In this document: piece after piece, positions 1 to 12,775 of the stretch
Layout of the letters: each line of letters begins with the position of its first letter
How positions within the stretch are numbered: the first letter of the stretch is position 1
NCBI GenBank assembly: GCA_947579665.1
Contig: OX388351.1
Coordinates: forward strand, 61,016,939 to 61,080,938
DNA length: 64,000 nucleotides
From: Sympetrum striolatum
Lineage: Eukaryota > Arthropoda > Insecta > Odonata > Libellulidae
Direction: 5' to 3'
Program-made: the position numbers and the translations under genes
The notes under the pieces: generated by a model
The model's database searches: none
Seen by the model: only the letters and a program-made list of their open reading frames with translations
What the model was told of the DNA's origin: nothing

Positions 1-2573
1 AACTTCCTATCTGAACAATGCTGTATGCGGAATAGAGATTTATAGTTCGACATATGTTGTGTTAACTGCCTTTTTTCTTGTTGTCAGACCATATAGTTTC
101 TCCAGAGAAGAAATTACAATACATTGAAATTCGCTGCTAAGAAAATTAAATAACCAGGGATTAATGTTTTAATCTGCTGCTAAATCAATAAATTTAATCG
201 AATGAACAATGCTTGCCAGATTTGGAACGAAATAAATTAAATAAACATAAACGCATCCGAAATCCTAGCTAAAGGAAAATCGTGTAGATACGGGTAGATG
301 TATTTCCGAGACTCATTCAGTCTTCGAGATGATCATAAAAAGATATTCTGCCAGAGTTTTTCTCCTTCTCAAACCTTCGCTTTTTATGAGAATCAAAGGA
401 TATTTAATCAGTTGACAAGAACCACTGGCAATAAATCTTCGAATTAGAGCGAGAAGAAACCACGGGCGAAGAAGCCGAGGAAAGCTTTCCTTTATAAATC
501 ATATAAACAGACACAACTGTGGATGGCAGTAATGGAGCGAACCCCATACCGTGGTTTGATAAGACACCAGAGAGACTGGGATTGTGCCGGTAAAAAAGTA
601 AAACTTGGCCGCATCCGAAAGGATGGGAATCCAAGGCGGATCCTGCACAAATAAGCGGAGATTCGAATAAAAAGAATTCCTTCCTGGAAATGGTGCGCCT
701 ATAGAAATATTTTTCGAGCGCTGCTCGCGCGGATTTTTTCCCAAGAAATTATCTTGACGTTTGGCGATAGATTGAGGTCAGCGTTAAAAGGGAACGAATT
801 AATGTCAAATGCGGGATTGAAGGAAATCTCGAAGCGTTCCCTCAAGTAGATTTCCCATTAAAGCCATTTTAATGCGATTTTAAGTAGAGCGCTGATTGCA
901 GTTTGATCATCGGAGGAATTCCTTCCATTGAAATGTCCCTTTCGACTCGGATTACGCTGAGTAAGGAATATTCGCACGAGAGGCCAACTTATAGCGAAAT
1001 CTCATGCTGGTGATACCAATTATCAAGATTCTATTATGTCTATCTCCTAGGAGAAAGGATTTCCTTATTTCAGACCGTTGAAAATCCCCTCTAGTCAGAA
1101 CGCGATTCATCAAGTACTCACGCAAAACAAGCCGAATCATATTATCATAAATTTTCACTTCAGAAAACTCACTTTATCGGCGCATATCTGTTGTGTTGAC
1201 CTTAGAATCCGTTACTTGCAAATTCTATTTTTAATTAAGATAATCGAAGTGATCATACTAGTCTTACTTCTTCAAACGCCATAGAGAAGGAAATACAAAT
1301 ATTTGGTCGTTTCCATAAAACAAATTTTACTTCTACTGCTATCGATGTTAAGTCATATTCAGATATAATTCATTTTTATCCTTTAACTACTGAATACTTA
1401 TCCAGTTTCAAGAGCTTTCAGTGTTAAACGGTAAAATTAAAAAATATCTTTCAACTAAATGTATTTTTTTTATTTTCTCGCAAGAAGTTGATTTCAAATG
1501 CATTAAATGTAGATGAAATTACAAAATACTTTAAACACTTGCTCTTAAATATGTTAATGGAAGTGAGGGAACTAAAGCATAATTGCATCTGAAGATGTGT
1601 ATAGCAGTTAAAATGTTAATTTACTCAATGAAAATAATCCAACTGTATGTATGTAACAAATATTCAGGTCATATCATTCGTTAAATCAAAAATTACAGCA
1701 GCAGGAGTGGATTAAGGATATTAGAGGCCGATATACGATAATCTAATGGAGGTTCCCATACATATGGGGTTACGATTTCATTTATGATGACGAAATGAAC
1801 ATATCTTATTGTAAAAATGGCCATTTCAACATAAAATGTATGTGTATACCATTGCATAAAATTCCATCAATCCACCACTGTAGGAACAAAAAATATTGGA
1901 AAATCATAGTGTGTTTGTAAAAAGATAGGGTAAAAATATTTAGGACGAGTGAGATTGACGTTGAGGAGTACATGTGTAGTAAATAAATAAATATATATAT
2001 TTTTTGTAATTAAAAAATGTAGATGGGATTTATAATAATATGTGTAATATATGTATATGTAAATGTGTTACCACCGGACGATTAGTCCACTTGTAGCATT
2101 TTTACAATAATAATAATAATATCTATAAAAATGAAGAATGGATCGAATTAAAGCAGCATTTCATATTTTTCCATACAATTCAAACAAATATACACTACAT
2201 TAAGGCATAAGAATGAATTGTGAATAAAATATTTACATACTAACCTGCAGAGTTAGATTTAAAACACATAATTATCTAAAACATTATCTTATGTAATAAA
2301 ATAAAAAACGAGATTGCGCCATAACTCTATAAAACATGCGGAAAAATATGTTATTGGAAGTTCGTAAATTGTATTATTGAGGCAGGCCCCTCATACGAAT
2401 GAGACCATTAGTTATAACTTAGTGTACGATATAATCCTACCACTAGACAATATGGGGTGTCCAGATGAAAGGTATTCTAAATGAAATATATTTATATCTT
2501 GGAAAGTATTTGTTATAAACATTTCTGGTTTTCATCATTATATTGGAAAATTTTGTTTCACACTTATTTTTTT
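1..2573. other. Non-genic stretch, no gene seen
   Basis: Only short open frames are present and none resembles a known family. Roughly positions 400-1000 are richer in G+C and CpG than the AT-rich DNA from 1300 to 2570. A short (AAT)n run lies at 2105-2121. Nothing else is recognised. Confidence 0.5.
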
Positions 2574-2825
2574 TTCAGTGTGGGAACTCCTGGTGGAACA
2601 ACAAACATCCAAGCGATATTCTACCTCATCCTACGTCGTTTGATGCATGTCAGGTGTTACCGGAGCCACAGCGTCCATTATGCGGGTTTTCAGGTGATCA
2701 ATGCTGTTGATTGTCATCCGGTACACAATGTTCTTCACATAACCTTACAGAAAAATATCTACCGGAGTTAAATTTTGCACCTTAGGATGCCAAGCAATTG
2801 GCCCGCCTATGCCGAAGCCCGGCCA
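2574..2825 (-). pseudogene. Mariner-type transposase, C-terminal relic
   Basis: The minus strand reads as the end of a Tc1/mariner-superfamily DDE transposase. In order it shows a block ending GGPIAW, a degenerate form of the usual SPDLTP block (QNLTPVDIFL), then GYVKNIVYR, a stretch VTPDM, and EVEYRLDVC. These follow the spacing of the family consensus, where the last catalytic acid sits in the block before GYVK. That acid appears to be N here. In-frame stops fall directly after DIFL and just before DEVEYRL, so the copy is dead. No catalytic N-terminal half is readable on the other side of 2825, and no terminal inverted repeats were found. The assignment rests on several matching blocks in one frame; the exact clade within mariner is not decided. 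Confidence 0.8.
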
Positions 2826-5800
2826 TAGCTGGAGCGATTGGATTAGAGTATAGAGAGAGCTCAGAGCTTCGTTAAAACCTCGTTAAGTTGTGCTGTTCGG
2901 TTTTATTTAATGGCTGACAATGCCGATTCGGGAGTGGATGCCCCGATTCTCGCCCTTTTTACCATCCTAACCTGTGTGGACCTGTTCTGTATTGCAATTT
3001 TAACGAAAGAATTCAAAGAAATAAGTGAACATTGTGAGCTTATTGATGCTCATTCAAAGATATCATTTTTTAGTATGCTTATACCCTTCCTTTCATTCTG
3101 AAACTATTTAAATTTCTTGATATATTTTTCAATATAGCTCGAGTGAATATGAATGCCTGACCGCAGTTAAATTGAAGAATAATATTTTATTTAAATTCAG
3201 GAACAAGCAATTGACTACATTGATTTCCAATAGTACCCCATATTGATACGATTTTGAGAAATAAACGGAGAAATTTCATCCGATAATCCAGTGAGATTCG
3301 ACGTTGGTGGGACACACATAATTCATTATTTGATGATAATTTATTGATTGTACAGAATTACTTATCGAGCATATTTTCTGGATTCAACATTTAGAGTATC
3401 TTGTTTGTATTGCCATTATTATGCAATTATCGTAATTGATTTGCATAGGCATCAGTCCAAGAAGATCATATAGACTGATCAAGGGACGAAAAAGACCGTG
3501 TGAAATGCTTAGAGAAAGAATGTACACATTAGGGACTATAGAATAGAGAATTAACGTTAAAGTCGTCAGAATAAATTCAAGCGGTGTGATGGGATTATAA
3601 AGGTAAATACGATTCCAAATAAAAAAGAATAAATTTAAAAAAAACATAAAATATTTGCTTTGCGGGTAATCTACATAGAATGTGTAGTAACGATACATTT
3701 CCTTTTACTAGTAATTCTCAGAATATTTTCACGAAACTCGAAAAAATTATCGAATCGAATTTTAATACGATATTTTATCGAATGTTTCGCTTTTGCTGTC
3801 ACACTGTTTCTCAAACAAAGAAAATGCATCTGCATTATAAATAGTAATTAGCCAAGAGTTTAAATGTAATCTTCACTTAATTTCTAAGATATCGTAGTGT
3901 AATCGATAGTTCAAACTTCGCGCGTTTTTTTTTTAATATGGTTAAGTTCCAGACTAAGTGAGCTACAAATTGTAAAATTATGCTTAACTCTGACACACTC
4001 TATGTCGCTTAATTGCAGTGATATGTAATATTCAGATGAGTTGATAAACTGATTTAACAAGATACTGTAATGCTGGGCTTCAATGTGGTACTTACGTTAA
4101 GCATAGTTTTTGATAAGAGCGGAGGTTCAACTACCAATAATAAAACTCTATTTTAGGATTAAACATAAGATTATTGTCAACCTCTTTTCTAACTATATTT
4201 TATAATATCTGGGCCTAGTGTACCGAGTCTTAAGGTAGAGAATTGAAATAAAACATTCAGGAGGAATTGCGGAAAATTTCCGTCAGAAATAGAAATATTT
4301 TAGTAATTGATGGAGAATACTATCTTTAGACTAATACGCTTGGTATTTTCGATTTAAATGAGAAAGGGAGTTGATTTACTATTTTTACTGATCAAAGGAC
4401 GAATTATCTCAATCGCGAGAACTATTAAGAGATATTCAGTATAAAGCAGGCATTATGGAATATCCCGAAAAAAGGTTCATCGAATTTCTAAAATCGCAAT
4501 AAATTTACATCCGAGCATTTCCGTGGCACCGTTAAGGCACTCAAGAAAAATGCAGGAATTAAAAGAGCGGCTTCATCCATCGAACGCGATTCCCCCGTTG
4601 ATTTAAGCGCAGACGTCCATACAAGTTTAATGGGCGGAGACAGAAGCATTAAGCCATCATTCAGTTTATAAGAATGACCCAAAAATCCCGAATTAATTTC
4701 TTCATCTACGCAGCGTTGAGGAGGAAGATACAATTATTCGGAAGTCTGTTCGTAAAAGGGTAATTCCTGTGCACTTGATCGGATGGGGAACTCCTTTGGG
4801 ACTCGCAGTGGACGAATTTAAATCGCGACTAATGCAAGTCATTGAATTGGACGTCAGCGAAGGCTAAAACCTATTGAGGACTGGATTGGCGATCAGTCGA
4901 GGTGCTTAATGAGCCCAGGACGATTTTTCTAACGTAATTACGAGATTTTTCCGGTCGGAATTTCACAACGGAATCGATTGGGAATTATCTCCGAGGAAAG
5001 GAGGGGAATTGCAATCGCGGGCGTCTTAGGCGCTGGAGCGAGAACTGCATTTCGGAGTTAAGTGAGTTGAACAAAGCTCCTCAACTTTACGCCAATTACA
5101 TAAGAAAGGGGCTTTTTCTATTCTATCTAATCGGTGACTATTCCAATTCATGTGTCGCCGAATAATGGAATGGCCTTAGGGATGACTTAATTTTTACGTA
5201 ACGCAGCCGGAGCTTAGGGTGATAAATTATCTGAAATGCCTCAATTTAATGCGTGTTTCATCTATACTGTTACATTTGAACGGCGAATATTAATGTTTTT
5301 TATCTACGTAGTGATTTTTTGAACGGTTTCAAAAAATTCTTCAAAATTAAGAAGACTTTTAATTTCAATGATGATGACTATGAATAACAGCGTCTCTCTA
5401 TCTTCATACCTAACCTCTCCAACTTCTAACAAAAGCCATTTTATAGTGTACACCAACAATAATATTCACTAATAACAATCTCTTTCTCTCTATGAGTTTC
5501 AAAATTACATTTGAGAAGAGGTGATTTGATTAATAATTCATTCCTGTCGAAAGTACTGCATTTCTTTCCATTTAAATAAAAAATGACGGTTTGGTAGAGT
5601 AATTATTCACAATGATACTTACATAAAAAACCCAAAAACAATTAAAGAAAACTTAATTACTACCAAAGCCTTGTAAAAGATCGAATTTTATGGAGACCAA
5701 AGGAGTAAATAAAAAGTAAAACGCAAACTTATTCCTGGAAACGTAAAAAGGTGGAAATAAGATACCTATACTGGAATCAAGGTGCTCATAATTAATGCAA

Positions 5801-6112
5801 AAATGGCAATGAGACTTTAAAAATGAAGAAAATACTAATTAAGACTAAGTAAAATACCAACAAGCTCGCAGTTTCCATGAATAAAAGATTGATTTGAAAA
5901 CTTCCGGTCGATTGAATTGATATAATATTAAATCAGACGATGGAGATGATAGAATTGATTCGCGAAACATATACAAAATGCTAACGATCTCATAGCAAGT
6001 ATCTAATGCTTAGAATTTATTAATTTATAACTTCCATCGTTTTAAAAGAACTAAATGAATCTAATGATCCTAGTTTGTTAAAATCAAATAGCTGCTAACT
6101 ATGTGTATTACG
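2826..6112. other. Non-genic stretch with a GC-richer block
   Basis: Mostly AT-rich DNA with chance open frames only. Positions 4490-5230 are distinctly richer in G+C and CpG than either flank, with no repeat or coding pattern I can name. Confidence 0.45.
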
Positions 6113-6268
6113 TAAGGAAAGGGTTGAGGTGACTTTACATATAAGGGCGTGCAACCAGGAAAATTCCCAAGGAAAAACGGACTTGGAAAAAGTCTGACAG
6201 GGCCGGGAATCGAACCCGGGATCTTCCTCTATCCGGGAGGCAGCCTTAACCATCTACGCTACCCGGCC
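6113..6268 (-). repeat. tRNA-derived SINE, family A
   Basis: Read on the minus strand, the head (6268 down to 6201) resembles a tRNA. It starts GGCCGGGTAGCGTAGATGG, which fits a pol III A box, and carries GGGTTCGATTCCC, a near-perfect B box. A T-arm (CCGGG, loop TTCGATT, CCCGG) can be drawn, and an anticodon-like hairpin (CCTC, loop, GAGG) lies between. The body after the head contains CAAGTCCGTTTTTCC and runs to about 6113. Two further copies lie at 44.92 kb and 63.34 kb, both rearranged as fold-backs. The acceptor stem pairs imperfectly and the body is fused to it, so this is a SINE rather than a working tRNA gene. Confidence 0.8.
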
Positions 6269-8512
6269 AGAACATTTAACAAGCCGTTTTGGGGGCAACT
6301 TAATGCTATTATTTATGCTTGAACCGGTTAAACTCTAATTCCACTGCACAATATTATGAATCTAGCGATATATTGCGAGAGAAAGAAATTTTAAGATCAA
6401 AAGTTCCACGTATTTTTATAATCTCGATAATGAATTTGGACCGGTTTATATTATCGTCTCCGGATTAAAACTCGGATACTGTCCCTTCAGTTGCGTGCAT
6501 AGGATTGGCGAAAGTTTCGCATTAGACTCAGGTGGTCCGCGACCTCTCTCCAAATCGGAGTCCTTGTGTTATCGTCCGAATGATCGCCACGGGGAAAGGC
6601 CGGAGGATGCATCGGTAAACACGTGTGCAGCAAATGGGCGATTCCTTTGGGCGAATACACGCCATATTCCTATTAAGAATTTGCCCACGCTCGCTTAATC
6701 GTTGACGTCATGCACAAGCTCACGCAAGCACTCGATAGCGCCACTGGCGATATTGGAAGAACATGCAAGCGAAGCGGACCAGGAAATAGTCTATCACGGC
6801 TTCGCCTCCTCCGCACGAACCGGCGCGTGCGGATCTAAGAATAATGGAAAAACCTTGTTTCATGACACCCATATGATATAGAGGATTTTATTACCACGCT
6901 TTCATAGCGAAGGCTTATAATGGAGGATATATTCCATAGATGAAAGCCGCAGTTTTATTTAAAGCGTGATATTATATAGTGATTAAACCACAGTACCTTC
7001 AGATAAAGGTTATGGTTTGTTAGGGTATAGGGTTTTTAAGAATCTACCTTTGAAGGAAAAATGATGAATGTTGAAATAGTATTATGGAAATTGTGGAATT
7101 TGTACGAGTTATATCTTCTGAATTTGTCATTAAAAGTTCTATATATGAAATTCCACCAAGTTACGCTTCACAATATTTATTTAAAGTATTGTGGAATTAA
7201 ATCTTCACCAGCAGTTGGGAGATATAAGAGAGGCGTGGAAACAATGCAAAACAATTTATAATAATGCCTCGATCAATGATTAAGCTTAATATTATTGCTG
7301 TAAGCTGTAATATTAAGTCCGGTCCGGTCGAATAAAATAAAAACTTATTGTAGAAATTACGAAGTCTTTTCTTTCAACTTAATATTACATCTAGAAAACC
7401 TGGAAAAAATATTCTGTACGCTAAATAAAAATTGATGAAGAAGAACTTTGTACAAGTACAAATTGCTCTTCCTCATCATGACGTATTTCTACAAGACATC
7501 TACAGAAATTCTGAATTTTAAATAAAAATTGAATAGTATTTTATCTAATTTTGATATTTTGTTATATTCCAACGTTATGCGAAAGTATTTTTAAGGAATC
7601 GGCTATTAAAAATTATTAGTATTAGCTATTAGTATTAAAAATACAGGTAACAATAAAATGCAAAGCCTAAATACAAAAGTAGAACTCAACGCAATCGTGG
7701 AGTTACGAAAAATATGTATGAACTCTCCACCCATTATAAAGACAGATTAGGATTTCATGAAATCCATTGCCAATATAGGACTCAGAAACCCGAATAATGT
7801 ATGTAAAAAGAGGAATACGAATAAACTTTGAAAATGAGATAATTTCATTATGTACGGCACGGAAATATTTACAGATACGTAAATTCTTATAAAATTTAGT
7901 TCCTACGATCGTCATTTTGTTTATTTTCTTTTCAAGGAAATTTCCGAGAACAATTCATCGATGCATTCTTGGAAGCGTAAATTGTGTGGATTTAATGTGG
8001 AGAATGTTTTGAAGAGAGAGAGCTGTTTTTTATTGCAAAAATGATGAAAAACATTTGAATTATTTTAAGGCAATAACTGGCGAAAATTCATATACCTCAT
8101 TCAGTTGAACGCTGATAAAGGAATCTTAAAAATTCATTTCCCAGAAAAGGCTCTTTTCATGATTTTTGTTGTAAATAAGACAAGGAAATATCGGTCCCTT
8201 TCTTTCAAGGGCCGAAAGCATAGTAATGTAATTAATAATTTTTATTTGCTCTGAGGATTCTAATAGAGTAGGGTAAAGGAAATACATTTTCAAAACGATT
8301 ACTCTGAAAACAAAACAAAACATAGATCAGATACAGATGTATAAAAAATGCAGATGAAATCTAGATAGATGCAATACTGATCTATATTACTAATACATAC
8401 TTTATTTATATAAAGCTATTAGTCTACGAAATGATGCTATATAACTTAAGTAGTATATTGCCTATGTTTAAAATTGCGTATCATCGAATTTGCTGAAATA
8501 AGTTGAATGATT
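6269..8512. other. Non-genic stretch with a CpG-rich island
   Basis: Positions 6480-6840 form a GC- and CpG-rich patch without recognisable coding. The rest is AT-rich. A small hairpin with 10-bp arms sits at 7285-7294 and 7308-7317. Confidence 0.45.
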
Positions 8513-8857
8513 TACCGTAAGTACTCGATTATAAGCCAACCCGAATATAAGCCGAGGCACCTAATTGGGAAAATTAATTAACTCGTATATGAACCAAGGG
8601 TGATAAATGCAGAAACTACTGGTAAAATGAAATCAGAACGTCCAGTTAAACATGATTGTTTTCAATCCGACAATTCTCAATGGATGGAACGTGATCGCGG
8701 AGTAAATTAATTGTTAATAGAGAAAGAGAAAAATTTACGAGACCGGGCAGACATTTCTTTCTACTGGAGATAAGGTAAGTGAGACTCATACTCGAATATA
8801 AGCAGAGGGGAAACTTTTACGCATAAAAACTCAGTTTATACATGAGTATACATGGTA
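8513..8857. mobile_element. Non-autonomous TIR DNA transposon with TA flanks
   Basis: A 341-bp element (8515-8855) sits between two TA dinucleotides at 8513-8514 and 8856-8857. The left end begins CCGTAAGTACTCGATTATAA. The right end, read inward on the minus strand, begins CCATGTATACTCATGTATAA. These are diverged terminal inverted repeats, about 16 of 25 matching by eye. The motif TATAAGCC is repeated inside near the left end and its relative TATAAGC near the right. TA duplication suits the Tc1/mariner/pogo superfamily. There is no transposase frame, so it would need one in trans. The exact family is not recognised. Confidence 0.65.
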
Positions 8858-9114
8858 ATAGATAGGTTACTCCAGGTCCAATATCATTGGATTTTTTCAC
8901 TGGAAATGATACACAAGACTGGGACAGTATTATTTAATTGCGTATGTGCGAAACATTCCTTTCACCACGACTCTTTCGATACGTAGGCGGGCTTCTTTAA
9001 GTGGAGGATTGACTAAGGAACGAGAGGCTGCAGACAAGGAAGATTGGGAGAATAATGTCATTCGTGGCTTCTGATGAAAGCGACACGTATACGAAACAGC
9101 AGAACATCGAAGAT
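8858..9114. other. Short non-genic spacer
   Basis: Unique-looking sequence between the DNA element and a pyrimidine-rich tract; nothing recognised. Confidence 0.4.
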
Positions 9115-9330
9115 CGATGGGGGTCTCTCTCCCCTCGACACATTCTCCCAAAGTTCCTCATCCTCCCTTTACTAATTCCAACATCTACTTCCGCTTCCTT
9201 CGACTCCCATTTCCTTATTTCCACTTCTTCTAATCCCCCTGCTTCAATTTTCCCTTCTAAAATTCCTCTGTTCTCCTTCTCTTCTTTCCCCTAATTTGCC
9301 CTCCCCTCCTCTTTCTTCCCCTCACGAATT
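9115..9330. repeat. Polypyrimidine-biased low-complexity tract
   Basis: About 200 bases are dominated by C and T on the plus strand, in irregular TCC/CTT/CCT runs. The short open frames crossing it are serine/proline-rich by-products of this composition. No tandem period is visible. Confidence 0.6.
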
Positions 9331-9647
9331 TTCTTATATGAACGCACATTATTAATGGAGTCATTTTCCTCAAAAGAATATACCCCCCGAGGATTTGAAT
9401 ATCTTTCCTCATTGGCTATTTCCGGGATTATGCCCGCATGCGTGAGCGAAGCGATGCCATTACAGAGCCTCAATTTTTGGGGGAATATTTTATGTCATTA
9501 ACTTATCTCATTTGAAAAATTAAGGCTTGTTAGAAATTGGCTAAAATATTATTTTATTCAGCCAATTTCCATGTTGTTCTGTGGGAATGCCCATACGGAG
9601 TGCGAGCGTAGCAACCTTGAGTCGTGCTTTATTTTCCACGTATTTTA
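9331..9647. other. Non-genic spacer
   Basis: No coding pattern or repeat recognised between the pyrimidine tract and the retroposon tail at 9648. Confidence 0.4.
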
Positions 9648-9730
9648 ATGAAAATGAAAGAAGTTATAAAAAATAAAACTCATCTTTTTCAGGGCGAAAT
9701 TGAGATTTATTCGTCTCTTCTTAAATCATA
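9648..9730 (-). repeat. 3' end fragment of the (ATT)n-tailed retroposon family
   Basis: On the minus strand this resembles the end of the family seen in full at 22.5 kb and 40.3 kb. It keeps the AATTTCGCCCTG-type motif close to the 3' end, corresponding to CAATCTCGCCC in the better copies, preceded by a TCTC-rich segment. The tail is degenerate and the body is missing. Confidence 0.45.
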
Positions 9731-9860
9731 CTTCAACATAAATGGTTTGTTTTTTTTCCTGGTGTATACGGTGAATAAAATTCACCAAATTCTACATTTA
9801 AAATACATTTGTATTAGTTTTTTTTATAAGGCATTGCAATTCTTCTACCATGCCTATATA

Positions 9861-9961
9861 CGAGGGTGGTCTGAAAAGTTTCCGACCCCAGATTTTTCAT
9901 AAATCTTCAGAAAACATGTCGAGAAATGATGAAATGTCGGAAACCTTTCTGACCACCCATG
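9861..9961. mobile_element. Mariner-derived MITE (101 bp)
   Basis: The left end CGAGGGTGGTCTGAAAAGTT is the classic mariner terminal repeat. The right end, read inward on the minus strand, is CATGGGTGGTCAGAAAGG, an inverted match extending through TTTCCGAC. The element is flanked by TA at 9859-9860 and 9962-9963, the mariner target-site signature. There is no coding capacity, so it is a miniature non-autonomous element. It is a different lineage from the transposase relic at 2.6 kb as far as can be judged. Confidence 0.9.
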
Positions 9962-9963
9962 TA

Positions 9964-11723
9964 TTTCTTCGAAAAATCACAACTAATAATTAAATACGAA
10001 GAATGATAATAGAGCAAGTACTCTATCCTATTGGTATTCAACTTGTTTTTTCATAAGACTTAAGATAATCAACTAAAAAGTTTCAGATACATTACACATT
10101 GCCATCTGTCATTCCTTGAGCATTGAGGCTGCATCGAATATTGAAAATCCGAATTTCAGTAATTATGTATCATTCTGGTTTCCATTTGTGATTTACGCTC
10201 AACACGTCATAGCATGAATTCCTTTTTTGTGGTGATAACTGTCAGTTTAGAATGCTTAATCGCTCCAACTCTCCGAAAGATAAGTGGGAATGTGATAAAC
10301 AATGTAATCACTTGACTTGATGCCTATTCGACAGAAAGGGGGATTTAATATCCATTATTGTCCATAAAAATTAAGAGATAGAAGCTATGAATTCAATTGG
10401 TAAAATACTATTGTGATTGTTCGCTTATTATAAGTGAGACACAATTGAAGCAAACACGTTTTCTTTCAGCATCTTCTATTATTGTTGCCGCCCAGCCATC
10501 AAGACAAAAGGAGCTGGATAGGTGATGGAGTGAATATAAAGGGTATTTAGGATTCTTGATCCATTTTTACTCCTGGATGATTTCCATTTCAATACCACTT
10601 CATGAATCCATATTAAACGCACTAAGAATAAGAGGATGATTTCATTATTATAATTCGACTCTATATTAGGTGAGGTTAACCTCGATGGGGTCTCTCCTCC
10701 ACGTAATCTCGTATCAAATTCCTATGTAATTATCATGCATAACGTATAATAAATAAAATAAAACCAAAAGAAAGATGTGGTTTGCGGTAATGCTATCCAC
10801 AGCTGAAGGCTGTAACAGAAAAACATATCAGATGGTGGTAAAACATTAACCCAAAAAGGGAGGTAAAAAAACAGCGATAATACAGAAGGAAAAGTATAAT
10901 TATTTGGCAAGACTAAAATAATTAGAATTCTGTTCAATCAAAAACACGGATTTTTCTATGATAAATAATCGGTAGTATTATTCTAAATAGCACATTATTC
11001 GGTATTATTTTGCTCAGATTTCGATGTCAATCAATAGAATACTCGGAGATGCATGAATACACTATCAAAGTGATGTGATACTGTGAAGTAACTGCTGAAT
11101 AGGTAAAGTTCATTTTTATCTTCGCAGCCTTTTCTCATTTGAGTATTTTAATTAGAAGTCGAATCTAGCATTGAAGGAGGAGAATAGAAAAAAAGATTCT
11201 TATTTTGGTCGTGGAATATAGGTTAAGTATAGGTCGTGGAATATTGGAAGGGTGGAGTGAATATAAATAATAAATAAATTGTTTATAATATTAATACGAC
11301 TTACCTCAAATAGCAGAAACGTCTTCGAAAAATGTTTAAAATTTCTAGTATTTCGATAGTGGTTGTTTTATCTAATACTACAGGGGATTAATTTAGGCTT
11401 AAAAACTGAATTTATCTGAATTCTAATGATTCTGTTACGTAGCTTAGAATGCTTGAAATAAAAGAGTGAAAATGTTCTTAGGTAACTATATATATATATA
11501 TTAACTATAAATATTAATAAGAATAAATATATTGATTCACTGATAACCTGTCAGTACATTTTTACTTCTTAAGTGAATTTTCAGCTTATGCAACATAAAA
11601 CACTAATAGGTATGAATATACGGTCGACAGGTAATAAAGGGATAAACATAGTCCTTAAGATAGACCGTGGAGAGTATGTTTTAATTTCGTATTGCAATTT
11701 CAGTTATCCGCTCCACCTGATTT
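9964..11723. other. Non-genic AT-rich stretch
   Basis: Chance open frames only. A short (TA)n run occurs near 11488-11502. No family is recognised. Confidence 0.45.
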
Positions 11724-11779
11724 CGCAGTACATCATTATCGAAATCCAATGATTTGGATTTCGATAATGATGTATGCGA
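11724..11779. repeat. Perfect inverted repeat (hairpin)
   Basis: Arms at 11729-11749 and 11754-11774 are perfect 21-bp reverse complements around a 4-base loop (TGAT). Pairing continues outward through TCGCA/TGCGA after a single-base bulge. No terminal repeat or target duplication is evident outside the arms. Confidence 0.9.
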
Positions 11780-12481
11780 CTCCCACTGCCCTCTTCAAAT
11801 CAACATGATCTATAACATGAGATAACAATCTCGTTAATGAATCGACACATGTGAGCTTCATTTCATCCGTAATTGAGTCCCTTTTGCATCTGGAGACCCC
11901 TCTTTCCACGTATACTCTCCAACCGCAGAGTGGCCCCAAAAAGAAAGAGGTCTCCACATTCGGCACTTGTGTCAGAGGAAGTGATTTCTCTGGGTCTACG
12001 ATAGCTCTGGGAAATCTCTCTCCACCTCCCTTGTACGGATTCCCGTGTTAAAAGATTAACCTAGAGAACGTATCGCATTACCTACGGTGGGAGGCAAGAG
12101 AGTCGGATTTCCGACCGAAAGACATTTTAAGGCGCCTTTCGCCTCCGATGGGAACTTACACGTTATTTTTTCGTAATTTCTTCGAGCGGTCTGCGCTATT
12201 GGAGAGACCATCGCAGAACAGTGGGAAATCCTACCTCTTCCTCTGCAATTGACTTAATCGCGCCACGGATAGACTGGTTTATTTCCGGAGCACACCTGCG
12301 ATACCGTATTATTAGTTAATGTCACAGAAAAGAGAGAGTGGAAGATCTGTACTTTTAATTACAGAAGAAGAAATGAGATTTCTTGTTACAAATAAATTTT
12401 GCGTACATTTAAGAGCTCATAATTATGCGATTTAGATAGTTAATGTGTGTACTCATTATGCTTGAATGCATAAACATATTT
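11780..12481. other. Non-genic, GC-richer stretch
   Basis: Positions 11800-12300 are relatively GC- and CpG-rich. Short open frames exist on both strands but none shows a family pattern. Confidence 0.4.
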
Positions 12482-12521
12482 ATGTCTCCTTTTTTCTTTA
12501 TTTAAATAAAAAAGGAGACAT
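12482..12521. repeat. 40-bp near-perfect palindrome
   Basis: The sequence begins ATGTCTCCTTTTTT and ends AAAAAAGGAGACAT, with an AT-rich self-complementary centre. It could form a cruciform. Its origin is unclear. Confidence 0.85.
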
Positions 12522-12589
12522 CCCCCTCTTTATCTTTCCGATGTACATTCCAGAAAATAATTTTTTAGTTATTTTTTACTGATTTATCT

Positions 12590-12775
12590 AGGTAAAGACG
12601 TGTCTGTTTGCTTTTGGATTTGTCTTAACCTGCTTAATCCCCAAAACTACTGAGCTAACCTAAGGTTTCACAGATTTTTCACACAACCCAGCTTCCTGTT
12701 GTTTTTTGCTGCGGTGTATTTTTCCCCTGATTGAAAACTTAATTTTTTAGGCCCCCAAGGCAGTTTTCTCTCATG
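12590..12775 (+). repeat. Possible diverged interspersed repeat
   Basis: The stretch with GTCTGTTTGC followed by AAAACTACTGAGC resembles a common arthropod repeat in which a GTCTGT run precedes an AACTACTGA motif. This is recognition by general appearance only, and no boundaries are visible. Confidence 0.25.

Noticed and set aside
3384..3698. 104-codon minus frame rich in L, I, Y and F, possibly a membrane protein
   Set aside because: Typical of a chance frame in AT-rich DNA; no conserved motif or gene context.
6201..6268. Candidate functional tRNA gene on the minus strand
   Set aside because: The acceptor stem is imperfect, the anticodon loop is irregular, and the sequence continues into a repeat body found twice more in the window, so it is a SINE.
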